Notes: generated by a model from the sequence alone, not told the origin. DNA of 64,000 nt from an uncultured Candidatus Melainabacteria bacterium (GCA_934757275.1 CAKVLN010000001.1:186001-250000), one strand, 5' to 3'. Counted from the stretch's first letter, positions 52,545 through 61,039 are shown. Program-made: numbers and translations.

Positions 52545-53092
52545 TAGTTTGCTCCTTTCATGTTGTCATAATTACTCAACACTTTTTTTACATAATTCTG
52601 TGTTTCAGCATAAGGTGGTATTCCGCCGTATTTTTTTACTGCGTTTGGACCTGCGTTGTAGGCAGCAAGTGCAAGTGACTTGTTGTTATCAAATCTGTCC
52701 ATAAGTCCTTTAAGATACTTTGTTCCACCCATAATGTTTTGCTCTGCATCATAAGCATTTGTAACTCCAAGACCTTGCGCAGTCCCAGGCATTAATTGCA
52801 TCAAACCCATTGCACCGCAGCTTGAAGTAGCTTGCGGGTTGAAACCAGATTCTTGCTTGATAACTGCTTTTACAAAGTCAGAATCTAGACCGTTTTTCTC
52901 TGCATATTTTTCAATAAGGTCATTGATTTCATTTCTTGAAGTTTCTGTTGGGTTAGCTTTATGAGAAATTGATGAATCAAGAATTTTTTGAAAATCTTCA
53001 TCTGGTTTTGCGCCATAAGACATTAGTGATTGAAATTGATTTTCAATCATATTTATACGTTGTAAAGTTATGTCCAAGCTTGTAAGATTCAT
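52544..53092 (-). CDS. SLT lytic transglycosylase, head of flagellar operon
   Basis: The 182-residue product carries the SLT family-1 fold: AVIKQESGFNPQATSSCGAM with the catalytic Glu in QESGFNP, GLMQLMPGTAQGLG, NIMGGTKYLKGLMDRF and ALAAYNAGPNAVKKYGGIPP, then the final YVKKVLS. It cleaves peptidoglycan with 1,6-anhydro products. Together with the muramidase-less FlgJ at 48157 it probably opens the wall for the rod. There is no obvious signal peptide, so export may go through the flagellar apparatus. I chose ATG 53092, preceded by GAGAGG; ATG 53110 lies upstream of that site. Confidence 0.9.
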   Translation of the reverse strand: MNLTSLDITLQRINMIENQFQSLMSYGAKPDEDFQKILDSSISHKANPTETSRNEINDLIEKYAEKNGLDSDFVKAVIKQESGFNPQATSSCGAMGLMQLMPGTAQGLGVTNAYDAEQNIMGGTKYLKGLMDRFDNNKSLALAAYNAGPNAVKKYGGIPPYAETQNYVKKVLSNYDNMKGAN

Positions 53093-53211
53093 CTTACTAA
53101 CCTCTCTCAAACTATTCTTTTACTTACCCAAGTCTTTTTATCTACAATTCGGGAGATTACTTCCCAATAAAAGTGTAATATATTTATGTACAAGCAACAT
53201 CAATCAATGGG

Positions 53212-53265
53212 TTAAAATTTTAAAATGGTATAGACCAAATGGTCTATACCATTTTAAAATTTTAA
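53212..53265. terminator. Perfect 25-bp hairpin between hydrolase and flagellar operon
   Basis: The left arm 53212-53236 (ending AATGGTATAGACC) and right arm 53241-53265 are exactly complementary around the loop AAAT. It lies 20 bp beyond the stop codon of the MBL-fold gene and 120 bp before the flagellar operon, so it could end the former or bind a regulator of the latter. It has A/T-rich flanks but no long U-run. Confidence 0.7.
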
Positions 53266-53284
53266 AGTAGATTTTATGATATCC

Positions 53285-53902
53285 TTACAAATATTTATTA
53301 TGTTCTTTTTCCCATTCAACAGAGGTAATTCTTCCATGTCCAGTGAAAATAGTAGTTTCTGGCGGAAGTGTAAATATTTTATTTTCAATACTTTCTACTA
53401 TCTGGTCAAAGTTTCCACCTTCTAAATCGCAACGTCCAACGGCTTCTCTAAAAATTGTGTCACCAGAAAATAAATTTCCCTCAACCAAATAACAAACTCC
53501 ACCTTGAGTATGCCCAGGGGTGTGCAAAACTTTTATCTCTAAATTGCCCAATTTGATTACATCACCATCATCTACAAAAATATCAACTTTAGGTATTGTG
53601 ATTTCTGGCATGCCAAACATTGGCAAATATTTGTTTGCGTTATTTAACCAACCCAAATCAGCTTTGTGCATAACAACTTGCGGATTAGATTTAAAACGAT
53701 TAGGTCTAATACCTGCAATATGGTCGAAATGACCGTGTGTTAGCAAGATATATTTTAAATTCGCACCCTGTTTTTCTAACTCCTCGTCTATTCTATCGTC
53801 AATTGATGAGCAGTCAATTAAAGCTGCGTCCTTAGTTTCTTCATCAATAATTAAATAATTATTGTTATCAATAGGTGGTTCTACAAAAGTTTTTATAATC
53901 AT
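53285..53902 (-). CDS. MBL-fold metallo-hydrolase
   Basis: The 205-residue product has the full zinc site of the metallo-beta-lactamase fold: THGHFDHIAG, HTPGHTQGG, FSGDTIF and the final TGHGRITS. It is closest in layout to glyoxalase II-like thioesterases of the YcbL/GloB type, so hydrolysis of a glutathione- or other thioester is likely, but substrate is not fixed. The ATG lacks a Shine-Dalgarno site, and TAGAAT lies exactly 6 nt upstream, predicting a leaderless mRNA. It stands alone between hairpins. Confidence 0.93.
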   Translation of the reverse strand: MIIKTFVEPPIDNNNYLIIDEETKDAALIDCSSIDDRIDEELEKQGANLKYILLTHGHFDHIAGIRPNRFKSNPQVVMHKADLGWLNNANKYLPMFGMPEITIPKVDIFVDDGDVIKLGNLEIKVLHTPGHTQGGVCYLVEGNLFSGDTIFREAVGRCDLEGGNFDQIVESIENKIFTLPPETTIFTGHGRITSVEWEKEHNKYL

Positions 53903-53908
53903 AGGATA

Positions 53909-53914
53909 ATTCTA
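53909..53914 (-). promoter_or_regulatory. -10 box of a leaderless MBL-fold gene
   Basis: On the minus strand TAGAAT (53909-53914) is followed by TATCCT and the ATG at 53902. The -35 region is only T-rich. Confidence 0.55.
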
Positions 53915-53931
53915 GCATAAAAATTTGTAGT

Positions 53932-53968
53932 AAAAAAAAAGAATGGCATTCACCATTCTTTTTTTTAG
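53932..53968 (-). terminator. Terminator, usable in both directions
   Basis: AAGAATGG and CCATTCTT form an 8-bp stem around CATTCA, with nine A on the left and eight T on the right. It ends the minus-strand gene whose stop is at 53986. Confidence 0.88.
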
Positions 53969-53985
53969 TTATCTTTGTTTAAAAT

Positions 53986-56649
53986 TTAGCCTACACAAGA
54001 TAAGTGTCCGTTTTTCTTTTCTTCTTCAAATCTAGGTGAAAGCCAACCAGTTTTGTAACCAGCATATCCTAAACCTGCAAGACCTAACGCACCAGCGGCT
54101 ATTATTGAAGCTTTTTTGTTTGCCTTAAACCATTTCTTCAAACCGCCAGATTTAACTGTTGAACCGCCTTCTTCTGTCAATTCAGAGAAGTTAAGTTTAA
54201 TTAAATCTTCTTTTGATAGGTTTTTGCCGTTATTTCTTATGTGATATTCTCTGTATAATTCTGCAGAAGATTTGTTAGTCTTGCTTAACCAGCCATTGCC
54301 TTCCCAGCTTGTATTCATATTAACTTGGTTACTCAAAATTCTTTCTGCAACTTCGCCATTTCTGTATTTATTTAATGCTCTGTCCATACAATCAACTAAT
54401 TCATCAGAAATAATTGAGTCACGCAATTTCTTGATAGCGTCTTGATATTTACCGTTGTTTTTCAATTTCTTAGCCAACAATTCTTCTGATAATTCGTTGC
54501 CTGTTCTAAGTTTGTATGTTTGGTTAAGTTCGTTAGAAATCGCATCTTTTGTTTTTAAAAAGTCTGCTTTTGCCTCTGGCGAAACCACTCCATCTTCAAG
54601 ACAAGTTTCTAGAGGAGTGAAAAATTCATGTTTTGTTTTGAAGCCATCTGCTAATTTGGCTTCACTTGCGATATCTGGGTCAAAGTTCTTTTGAGCTAGA
54701 CCTTGAGCGTTTGTAACGATTGGTGTACAAAGTTTTTTCTTGGCCTCTAAGTCAGTTAATTCGCAAGGTGCAGTTCTTGAAGGAAGAAGTGAAACATCTG
54801 CAGCTGATGCTAATGCGGTACCGGGAGCAAAGCCTTCTAAGTAAACAAATCTACCTTTGATGTTTGGGTTTTCATTTAATTTTTTAATTTTTTCAGTGAT
54901 AACTTTGTAATCTGGTGTTGCTTCGTCAAGTGGGCCACCCATTACAAGTACTGTATCAGGGTCTTTTGCTGCGTATTTTTCAAAAGCGTCCATTACTGTG
55001 TCCATTGCTTTTTGGAAATCACCACGACCCCAGCTTACTGCTAACTTAATGTCTTGACCTTTTTTCAATTTGTCGATATAAGCTTTGTCAATGTTGCCGT
55101 GAACTTTAACTTTAGCGTCAGCCTTACCTGCTGCAATCAAAGACAAGCCAGAACCTTCTTTTAGCCATTCACCTTTTTTAGCGTCCCAAGCTCTTGCATT
55201 TTCATAAACACCGCTAAGTCTGTCAAAAAGGTTTAGTTTCAAATCTTTTTTCGCTTCTCTAATATCTTTTAGAGAAGTTTTTTCTTTGCTAAATGGTTCA
55301 AAAGCCTTGATTGTAACTTCTTTACCATCAGCAGTCTTTAGTTTAGAATCAGTTTTGAACCCAGGAAGTCCTAATTTTTCATAATACGCCAAACTAGGAT
55401 CGTTTAATGGGTTTGTTAAACCTTTGAAACGTCCGGCTTTATCTAATTCAATTAAGTCTTTTTGAATTGCTGGAGTAATTTCCGGATTTTTTAGTAATGT
55501 TTCATAATAACCTTCAGAAACTGTAGTAAACATTGGAACGTAATCTTTTTTTGCATAATAGATAGGAATTGACATTGCGTTAACACTGTCAGAACCTTTC
55601 AATAAATCTTTCAAAATAGTTTTCTTTAAGAAAGCCTCTTCTTGACCAGTTTGCAAAGCTTCTAAATACTTAGGGTCTTTTGTAATTGCTTCAATTTGCT
55701 CTGGAGTTGCGCCCAAGTTAACAATCATACTCTTTGCAGATGTTCCTTGAATGTAACCGTCGCCTAGGTTATGTCCGATTTCTGATAAGAATTTATCCTT
55801 CCAATAGCCTTCACCATTAGCGTTTGCGATTGCGGCATTTTGTATCAAGTATGCTGCTTGACCATCAGAGCAAATAATATGTTTTGGGTCAAAACCCGGA
55901 ACGGCTTTGCCAGATGCTTCCATTAATTGCTGGCATGCTTTACTTGCTTTTGCGTAAGAATCACCTTTCCAAGAATTTGATAATAATTTTGTGCTGCTAG
56001 AATAACTTCCGTCTGCATAAGGTTTTTTCATAGATGCGGTTGCATCTGAAAATACTAAGAAGAAATCAACATTTGGAGCTTTTTTCTTCAAATTGTCAGT
56101 TGGTCTTACTTTGTATAAACCAATTTTTGATTCTTTTTCCAAGCCCCAATTCATTGTTGAGGTTTTAACTTCGTCTAATAAGAAATAGTCGCCTTCTTTT
56201 GATAAAATCTCAGGAATAGATTTTTTGTCTAAATCTTGCATTGTGAAAAATGGCGTACCTTCTTTGCCTTTTAGTGGGTGTCCATCTGGTAAATTGTTAG
56301 GAACTCTATGTACTTGAACGTCTGTAACTAATTCACCGCTTTTATCATAAACTTTTTTGCCATTGTAGTATGGCATGAATTTAACAGTTTTGCCTTGTGT
56401 GTTGGAGTCAACGACATTAAGGGTGTTATAGTCGTTTGATACAGTACCAACACCGCCACCTTTTGCGCCAAGTAGCGGTTCTTCCATTACCCAGTGTGCA
56501 ACGTGGTTAGGGTTACCGCCTTTAAAGGAAATTTTTGTCATTCCCTGTGGAGTATTAGCTCCTTGAATTTGTCCTTCTGTTGCCTTTACACCTTTTACAT
56601 TTCTTGCTTTTAAAGCAGAATAATCAGTACCTATTGCGTTAATCTTCAT
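53986..56649 (-). CDS. Glycogen-synthase-like protein with altered active site and membrane tail
   Basis: The 887-residue product resembles GT5 glycogen/starch synthases: the sugar-nucleotide loop region EEPLLGAKGGGVGTV (56-70), KFMPYYNGK (90-98), and in the C-terminal half GFAPGTALASAADVSLLPSR followed by TAPCELTDLEAKK and TPIVTNAQGL. The usual FEPCGLTQ segment reads TAPCELTD, so the first Glu of the family's ExxxxxxxE pair is Ala. Residues 42-44 are an FKG motif shared in style with neighbours. After about 690 comes a helical extension, and residues 848-865 are a membrane helix near the C-terminus. AAGGAG supports ATG 56649; an ATG at 56703 lies upstream of it. Synthase activity is doubtful. 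Confidence 0.82.
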   Translation of the reverse strand: MKINAIGTDYSALKARNVKGVKATEGQIQGANTPQGMTKISFKGGNPNHVAHWVMEEPLLGAKGGGVGTVSNDYNTLNVVDSNTQGKTVKFMPYYNGKKVYDKSGELVTDVQVHRVPNNLPDGHPLKGKEGTPFFTMQDLDKKSIPEILSKEGDYFLLDEVKTSTMNWGLEKESKIGLYKVRPTDNLKKKAPNVDFFLVFSDATASMKKPYADGSYSSSTKLLSNSWKGDSYAKASKACQQLMEASGKAVPGFDPKHIICSDGQAAYLIQNAAIANANGEGYWKDKFLSEIGHNLGDGYIQGTSAKSMIVNLGATPEQIEAITKDPKYLEALQTGQEEAFLKKTILKDLLKGSDSVNAMSIPIYYAKKDYVPMFTTVSEGYYETLLKNPEITPAIQKDLIELDKAGRFKGLTNPLNDPSLAYYEKLGLPGFKTDSKLKTADGKEVTIKAFEPFSKEKTSLKDIREAKKDLKLNLFDRLSGVYENARAWDAKKGEWLKEGSGLSLIAAGKADAKVKVHGNIDKAYIDKLKKGQDIKLAVSWGRGDFQKAMDTVMDAFEKYAAKDPDTVLVMGGPLDEATPDYKVITEKIKKLNENPNIKGRFVYLEGFAPGTALASAADVSLLPSRTAPCELTDLEAKKKLCTPIVTNAQGLAQKNFDPDIASEAKLADGFKTKHEFFTPLETCLEDGVVSPEAKADFLKTKDAISNELNQTYKLRTGNELSEELLAKKLKNNGKYQDAIKKLRDSIISDELVDCMDRALNKYRNGEVAERILSNQVNMNTSWEGNGWLSKTNKSSAELYREYHIRNNGKNLSKEDLIKLNFSELTEEGGSTVKSGGLKKWFKANKKASIIAAGALGLAGLGYAGYKTGWLSPRFEEEKKNGHLSCVG

Positions 56650-56811
56650 AGATAACTCCTTACACACATAAATTGTTCTATATATACAAACACCCACACA
56701 CAAAAAAACTTGCCTAAATATCCCTGCTTGTTAAGATATGTAAAGTAAATTTTTATTAAGTTCGGTAAATCGATTGTATCAAAAGCAAAAAAAATTTTCA
56801 ATAAGTTGAAG

Positions 56812-57241
56812 AAGGGAATGGGTGAATAGGTGAAGGAGTTCGTATTAAATATTTTTTGTTTTTTATGCGTTCAATGGAGGGGGGGAAAGTTATTGGTGCG
56901 TCAAACGAAGGTATCCTACGGGCTAATACCCTTCCCAACCTTCCCTAACTAGGGAAGGAGCTCGACCTCCATAGTTAGGGAGGTCGCAGTCGTTCTTGAG
57001 CTTTGCGAAAGTTACGAATGCGGGTGGGTAACAAAAAGGATTGCCACAAAAATCTTGCGATTTTTCGCAATGACGCCAAGCTAGGCGTTTTTGCGCCCAA
57101 TCATTACGAGGAGCGAGAGTGACGAAGTAATCCATTGTTATGAAAAGTAGGTCAGGCACTACTACTACACTCAATTTGCGCATAAAAAAACAAAATTTAA
57201 TACGAACTTATTCACTCCTTCACCTATTCACTTATTCACTT
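56812..57241. repeat. 430-bp element with octamer terminal inverted repeats
   Basis: The left end 56812-56843 is four octamers (AAGGGAAT, GGGTGAAT, AGGTGAAG, GAGTTCGT) followed by ATTAAAT. The right end 57202-57241 is the inverted five-unit arm preceded by ATTTAAT. Between them lie, in order, a TTATTGGTGCGTCAAACGA unit, a CCTTCCC/GGGAAGG hairpin, AGTTAGGGAGGTCGCAGTCG, TTTGCGAAAGTTACGAATGC, GGATTGCCACAAAAATCTTG with TTTTTCGCAATGACG, and ATTACGAGGAGCGAGAGTGA. It fills most of the gene-free interval 56650-57393. The rest of that interval shows only AT-rich sequence and the next gene's leader. Confidence 0.82.
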
Positions 57242-57393
57242 CCACATCATTTCCCCATCTAAACAGATTTCGTCCTATATTGGATTGTAAAGTTATGTAA
57301 CAAAATCTCTTTTTTATTCTTCCTAAAAGGCAATTTTTTGTGTGAGCAAAACTTTATAAATATAAGGTTAGATTTTAATAGGTTAGGTAGGTT

Positions 57394-58026
57394 ATGATTA
57401 ATAATATTGCATCTATGGACATGCGTCCACAGTTGGCAGTAGCAAAAGCTGCTCCATCAGTATCGAGTTTTAGTATGCCACCAATATTGGGCTTTAAAAC
57501 TATTCCATTAAAAGAGAAGGCAACAATTCGTGTCAAAAAATTAAAAAGGGGCGATAATATTGCTATTCCTGGGATAATTGAGGACGATTATGTCGATGTG
57601 GTAGAAGAAACTCTCAATCTGGAGCGAAAACCAGAGGAGGGGAATTTCTTCAATCAGCAGTCCTTTATCATACCTGTGAAGAGAAAAATACAGTATTTAA
57701 AAAACTGTTATATAATTGATTATATTCAATCACCTAAACCAAGGTGTGGACTAGGAGCGGAGGCAGTCAAAGCATTGGCTGAAAAAGCTATGTTTGACCC
57801 GAAAGCAGAGGGGCGTATTGTGACCTTTTCTGCACCTCTAGTCAAAGAGTCATCGCCAGCTCTGTTCTTTTACAAGCTGGGGTTCAGATTCACGTCACCT
57901 CAGGCGAATGAATATATGGAGGAATGCCTACGAAAGAAAGTACCAGATATTCCTGTTCAGACGGGAATGATGTACTTACCGAAGAACAGGTTGCACAAAT
58001 TGTTACATTATGGAGAACTATTCTAA
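57394..58026 (+). CDS. GNAT-like acetyltransferase-fold protein
   Basis: The 210-residue product has a likely acetyl-CoA fold in its second half: KPRCGLGAEAVKALAEKAMF is like GNAT motif A (RxxGxG/A), followed by the SSPALFFYKLGFRF element typical of motif B. The first 45 residues are a low-complexity leader with LGFKT, similar in style to the FKG/FKA leaders of 53986-56649 and 62652-63191. Base composition is richer in G+C than in its neighbours. AGGTAGG precedes the ATG. It abuts the next gene (1-bp spacing), so the two form a unit. Substrate is unknown. Confidence 0.75.
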   Translation: MINNIASMDMRPQLAVAKAAPSVSSFSMPPILGFKTIPLKEKATIRVKKLKRGDNIAIPGIIEDDYVDVVEETLNLERKPEEGNFFNQQSFIIPVKRKIQYLKNCYIIDYIQSPKPRCGLGAEAVKALAEKAMFDPKAEGRIVTFSAPLVKESSPALFFYKLGFRFTSPQANEYMEECLRKKVPDIPVQTGMMYLPKNRLHKLLHYGELF

Positions 58027-58329
58027 ATGAGTGAAATTAATAACAATTATTTAGAAGGACATTACTCGACAGAAACCAAGGTTAAACGCCCTAAGGTTAC
58101 TGCAGCGGAAGCTCCTGCGAGTTTACCAAAAAGAGTTTTGTTTTCAAACGAAGATGCGAACAAAAGAATGCAACAAATTAATACAGATATCTATGAAGGT
58201 GCAAAAAAGGAGAAAGCAAAAAATGACTTTGATAAGAAATTATATTTTAAGATTTTTGGCGGTGTTGCTCTATTCTCCGCAGGTATCGCTGGTGTATATA
58301 AAATCAGAAACTTCTTTAGAAAATCTTAA
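58027..58329 (+). CDS. Small tail-anchored hypothetical protein
   Basis: The 100-residue product has a polar, Lys/Asn-rich first 75 residues with VLFSNEDANKRMQQINTDIY and a C-terminal membrane helix (FGGVALFSAGIAGVYKI) followed by a short basic end RNFFRKS. This is a tail-anchored layout. The tail resembles the AAGALGLAGLGYAGYKTG tail of the glycogen-synthase-like protein. It starts directly after the GNAT-like gene stop and is probably coupled to it. No family recognised. Confidence 0.75.
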   Translation: MSEINNNYLEGHYSTETKVKRPKVTAAEAPASLPKRVLFSNEDANKRMQQINTDIYEGAKKEKAKNDFDKKLYFKIFGGVALFSAGIAGVYKIRNFFRKS

Positions 58330-58369
58330 TTAGTAGATTTTTGAGTTTATGTTAGAATAAAAAGGCAGA

Positions 58370-58421
58370 AGAGTTGAAAAGTTGAAAAGCGGTAAGGTTT
58401 ATAAGTTCGCTTTTCAACTCT
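58370..58421. repeat. Inverted repeat with AGTTGAAA octamers before glmS
   Basis: The left side reads AGAGTTGAAAAGTTGAAAAG and the right side CTTTTCAACTCT, forming a 12-bp stem around a loop. The AGTTGAAA unit is repeated with 8-bp spacing. It resembles the octamer elements in design. It may end the upstream unit or affect the glmS leader. Confidence 0.6.
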
Positions 58422-58446
58422 ATTTACAAAATAGCGAGGAGATAAT

Positions 58447-60291
58447 ATGTGCGGAATTGTTGGTTACGTTGGAGATAAAACTGCGGTTGATATTCTTTTA
58501 GAGGGTTTGACCAGCTTGGAATACAGAGGATATGATTCTTCTGGTATTGCGGTTAACGTAGAAGGCAAAGTTGAGCTTTATAAAGCAGCAGGAAAATTAC
58601 AAAATCTAAAAAATATTGTAGAAAAAAATTACGCAGAAATTTCTAAATCAACAATTGGTATTGGTCACATTCGTTGGGCAACTCACGGTGCTCCAACAGT
58701 AGAAAACGCTCACCCTCATTCTTGTAACTGTGGAAAAGTTGCTGTTGTTCATAATGGTATTATTGAAAACTACAAAGAACTAAAAGTTAAATTAGAGGCG
58801 AAAGGTTGCACTTTCCGTTCTCAAACGGATACAGAAACTATTGCACACCTTGTTGCTACAAAATATGGTGAAACACACGATTTAACAGAAGCTGTAAGGC
58901 TCGCAACATTGGAAATTGAAGGCGCTTATGCTCTTTGTGTAATGCATCAAGATTACCCGAATGTATTGGTGGCAACTAGAAGAAATGCTCCTCTTGTTGT
59001 AGGTTTAGGAGAAGGCGAAAACTTTGTAGCGTCTGATGTTCCAGCACTTATTCAATATACTAAAAAAGCTATGTATCTTGACGATAATCAAATCGTAACT
59101 TTGACGCCAACTTCTTATAAAGTAATTGATATTGACAACAAGCCGTTGACTTTAAAAGTGGAAACTCTTCCATGGGAACCTGTTGCCTTGAGCAAAATGG
59201 GTTACAAACACTTTATGCTTAAAGAAATTCACGAACAACCAGATGTTGTTAGAAATGTGCTTTCTGGTAAACTTCGTGCAATGGACGAAGACGTAATTCT
59301 TAAAGAAGTTACGCTTGATAAGGAAAAATTGAAGGACTTGAGTCGTATTCAGATTGTTGCTTGCGGAACTTCTTTGCACGCAGCGATGGTGGGTAAATAT
59401 ATTATTGAAGATTTTTGCGGTATTCCTGTAGATGTAGAGCCTTCAAGTGAATATATTTATAGAAAAACTATTACGGATAAAAATACTCTTGTAATTGGTG
59501 TTTCTCAATCTGGTGAAACTGCTGATACAATTACGGCGGTTAGACAAGCTAAGAGCAAAGGCTCACATATCTTAATTGTTACAAACCGTCCAGATTCAAC
59601 AATGGCAAGAGAGGCAGATAGCTTGATTCCAGTAAACGCAGGTATTGAAGTTTCTGTTGCGGCTACAAAATCATATATGGCGCAATTAATTTCTTTCTAC
59701 TTGTTGGCGATTTATATGGCAGAAGTTAAAAACTCTATGCCAAAAGAAGATTTGGTAAATTTGAAGCATGAACTAATTGTTCTTCCTCAAAAAATTGAGA
59801 AAGTTTTATCTCATACAGAAGATGTTCAAAAATGTGCAAGAGCTTTTTCTAACGCAAAAGATTTTATCTTTATTGCAAGAGGAATTAACTTCCCTACTGC
59901 TTTAGAAGGTGCTTTGAAACTTAAAGAAATTAGTTACATCAATGCAACTGGTTATACGGCTGGCGAACTTAAACATGGACCTATTGCAATGTTAGATGAG
60001 TCAATGCCTGTACTTTCAATTTTGATGTCTGGCAAAGTTTTTGACAAAATCATGTCAAATTCTGAAGAGGCAAAGGCTCGTAATGCAAGAATGATTGCAC
60101 TTACAGATTGCACGGATTCTAAGATGGACGAGTTGTTTGATTGTATAATAAGAGTTCCTGAAATTTCAGAAATCTTGTCACCAGCACTTTCAATTGTTCC
60201 TTTGCAATTATTGGCTTACTATATTGCAGAATTTTTGGGTAAAGATGTAGACCAACCTAGAAACTTGGCTAAATCTGTAACTGTTGAGTAG
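58447..60291 (+). CDS. glmS: Glucosamine-6-phosphate synthase
   Basis: GlmS makes glucosamine-6-phosphate from fructose-6-phosphate and glutamine for peptidoglycan and LPS. The 614-residue product begins MCGIVGYVG, exposing the catalytic Cys. It has the glutaminase motifs GHIRWATHGAP and EYRGYDSSG, two SIS domains with VACGTSLHAAMVGK, GVSQSGETADT and ARGINFPTALEGALKLKEIS, and the C-terminal DQPRNLAKSVTVE. GCGAGGAGA precedes the ATG. No glmS ribozyme-like core was recognised in the short leader. It stands before a toxin-antitoxin module. Confidence 0.97.
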   Translation: MCGIVGYVGDKTAVDILLEGLTSLEYRGYDSSGIAVNVEGKVELYKAAGKLQNLKNIVEKNYAEISKSTIGIGHIRWATHGAPTVENAHPHSCNCGKVAVVHNGIIENYKELKVKLEAKGCTFRSQTDTETIAHLVATKYGETHDLTEAVRLATLEIEGAYALCVMHQDYPNVLVATRRNAPLVVGLGEGENFVASDVPALIQYTKKAMYLDDNQIVTLTPTSYKVIDIDNKPLTLKVETLPWEPVALSKMGYKHFMLKEIHEQPDVVRNVLSGKLRAMDEDVILKEVTLDKEKLKDLSRIQIVACGTSLHAAMVGKYIIEDFCGIPVDVEPSSEYIYRKTITDKNTLVIGVSQSGETADTITAVRQAKSKGSHILIVTNRPDSTMAREADSLIPVNAGIEVSVAATKSYMAQLISFYLLAIYMAEVKNSMPKEDLVNLKHELIVLPQKIEKVLSHTEDVQKCARAFSNAKDFIFIARGINFPTALEGALKLKEISYINATGYTAGELKHGPIAMLDESMPVLSILMSGKVFDKIMSNSEEAKARNARMIALTDCTDSKMDELFDCIIRVPEISEILSPALSIVPLQLLAYYIAEFLGKDVDQPRNLAKSVTVE

Positions 60292-60298
60292 TGCTATA

Positions 60299-60326
60299 AA
60301 TGTAGGTTGGGCATTCTTGCCCAACA
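60299..60326. repeat. 28-bp direct repeat with hairpin, left of the TA module
   Basis: This 28-bp sequence contains the palindrome GTTGGGCATTCTTGCCCAAC and recurs identically and in the same orientation at 61040-61067, on the other side of the HEPN-MNT genes. Confidence 0.9.
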
Positions 60327-60346
60327 ATAACTTATGGGGACTGAAT

Positions 60347-60754
60347 ATGATAGAAATATCAAACCTTGAAGAAGCTTATGAAACATTAAAGTCTTGTTAT
60401 CAAGATTTTACGGAAAATCAAGAGTCTAGATTTATTGAATATATTGCAGATTCTTGTGTAAAGAGATTTGAGTATACTCTAGAAACTGCTTGGAAATTGA
60501 CAAAGAAAGTTCTAATTGAAAAATATGGCAAAAATGAAAAAGAACTTTCTATGAATAATATTTTTAGATTTATGCAAGGGTATGATTACGTTAAAAACTG
60601 GGAAAATTGGAGAAATTATTACCAAAAACGCAATGATACTGCGCATGAATATAATTTGTTAAAATCTAGAAAATTATTGGAAATTATGCCACAATTTTTA
60701 GAAGATGTTGAAGATTTGATAAAAGGTTTGAAAAAAGATTTGAATGACGATTAA
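60347..60754 (+). CDS. HEPN toxin-like protein (HI0074 family)
   Basis: The 135-residue helical product matches the nucleotidyltransferase-substrate-binding (HI0074) family of HEPN proteins: DSCVKRFEYTLETAWKLTKK, MNNIFRFMQGYDYVKNWENW, and the RNase-type motif RNDTAHEY, an RxxxxH. In HEPN-MNT systems the HEPN partner is usually an RNase toxin neutralised by the MNT partner through AMPylation. I start it at 60347 with GGGGA upstream; the frame extends further upstream into the 28-bp repeat. The MNT gene overlaps its end by 11 bp. Confidence 0.87.
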   Translation: MIEISNLEEAYETLKSCYQDFTENQESRFIEYIADSCVKRFEYTLETAWKLTKKVLIEKYGKNEKELSMNNIFRFMQGYDYVKNWENWRNYYQKRNDTAHEYNLLKSRKLLEIMPQFLEDVEDLIKGLKKDLNDD

Positions 60755-61037
60755 GGGATTAACAGAAAAAGAGGCGAGTATTGTCAAAGAAATTCTTAAT
60801 CCATATTTAGAAAAATATGATTTTTATTTTTATGGGTCAAGAGTTAAAGGAAATTTTAGAAAACTTTCTGATTTGGATATCTTAGTGCAAACAAATTCTG
60901 AAATAGATTTTAATGATATAGACGATATAAGAGAGAAGTTTGATAATAGTGACTTGTCATTTATAGTAAATTTGGCGTATGATGTAGAAGATAAGTTTTA
61001 CGCTTTGATAGAAAAAGATTTGGTGAAAGTCGAATAA
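60744..61037 (+). CDS. MNT nucleotidyltransferase antitoxin (HI0073 family)
   Basis: The 97-residue minimal nucleotidyltransferase carries the GSx10DxD signature: YGSRVKGNFRKLSDLDILVQ, with Asp residues for metal binding, and a third acidic residue candidate near DNSDLSFIVN. It probably AMPylates the HEPN partner encoded immediately upstream, the gene it overlaps by 11 bp. Gene order (HEPN then MNT) is common for HI0074/HI0073 pairs. The second 28-bp repeat lies 2 bp after its stop codon. Confidence 0.88.
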   Translation: MTIKGLTEKEASIVKEILNPYLEKYDFYFYGSRVKGNFRKLSDLDILVQTNSEIDFNDIDDIREKFDNSDLSFIVNLAYDVEDKFYALIEKDLVKVE

Positions 61038-61039
61038 AG

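Noticed and set aside
56650..56703. Upstream start (18 extra residues) for the glycogen-synthase-like gene
   Set aside because: It precedes the AAGGAG ribosome binding site, and its Cys/Tyr-rich peptide comes from simple AT-rich leader sequence.
56923..57183. Open frame of 86 codons on the minus strand within the 430-bp repeat
   Set aside because: It is entirely made of dispersed repeat units that recur elsewhere without an open frame, and it has no ribosome binding site.
58330..58446. Possible glmS ribozyme in the leader of glmS
   Set aside because: The leader is about 117 bp and contains an inverted repeat of its own; no ribozyme core or conserved pseudoknot sequence was recognised.
60284..60346. 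N-terminal extension of the HEPN protein beginning at 60284
   Set aside because: The extension is encoded by the 28-bp repeat and overlaps the glmS stop; the family start and a GGGGA site fit 60347.
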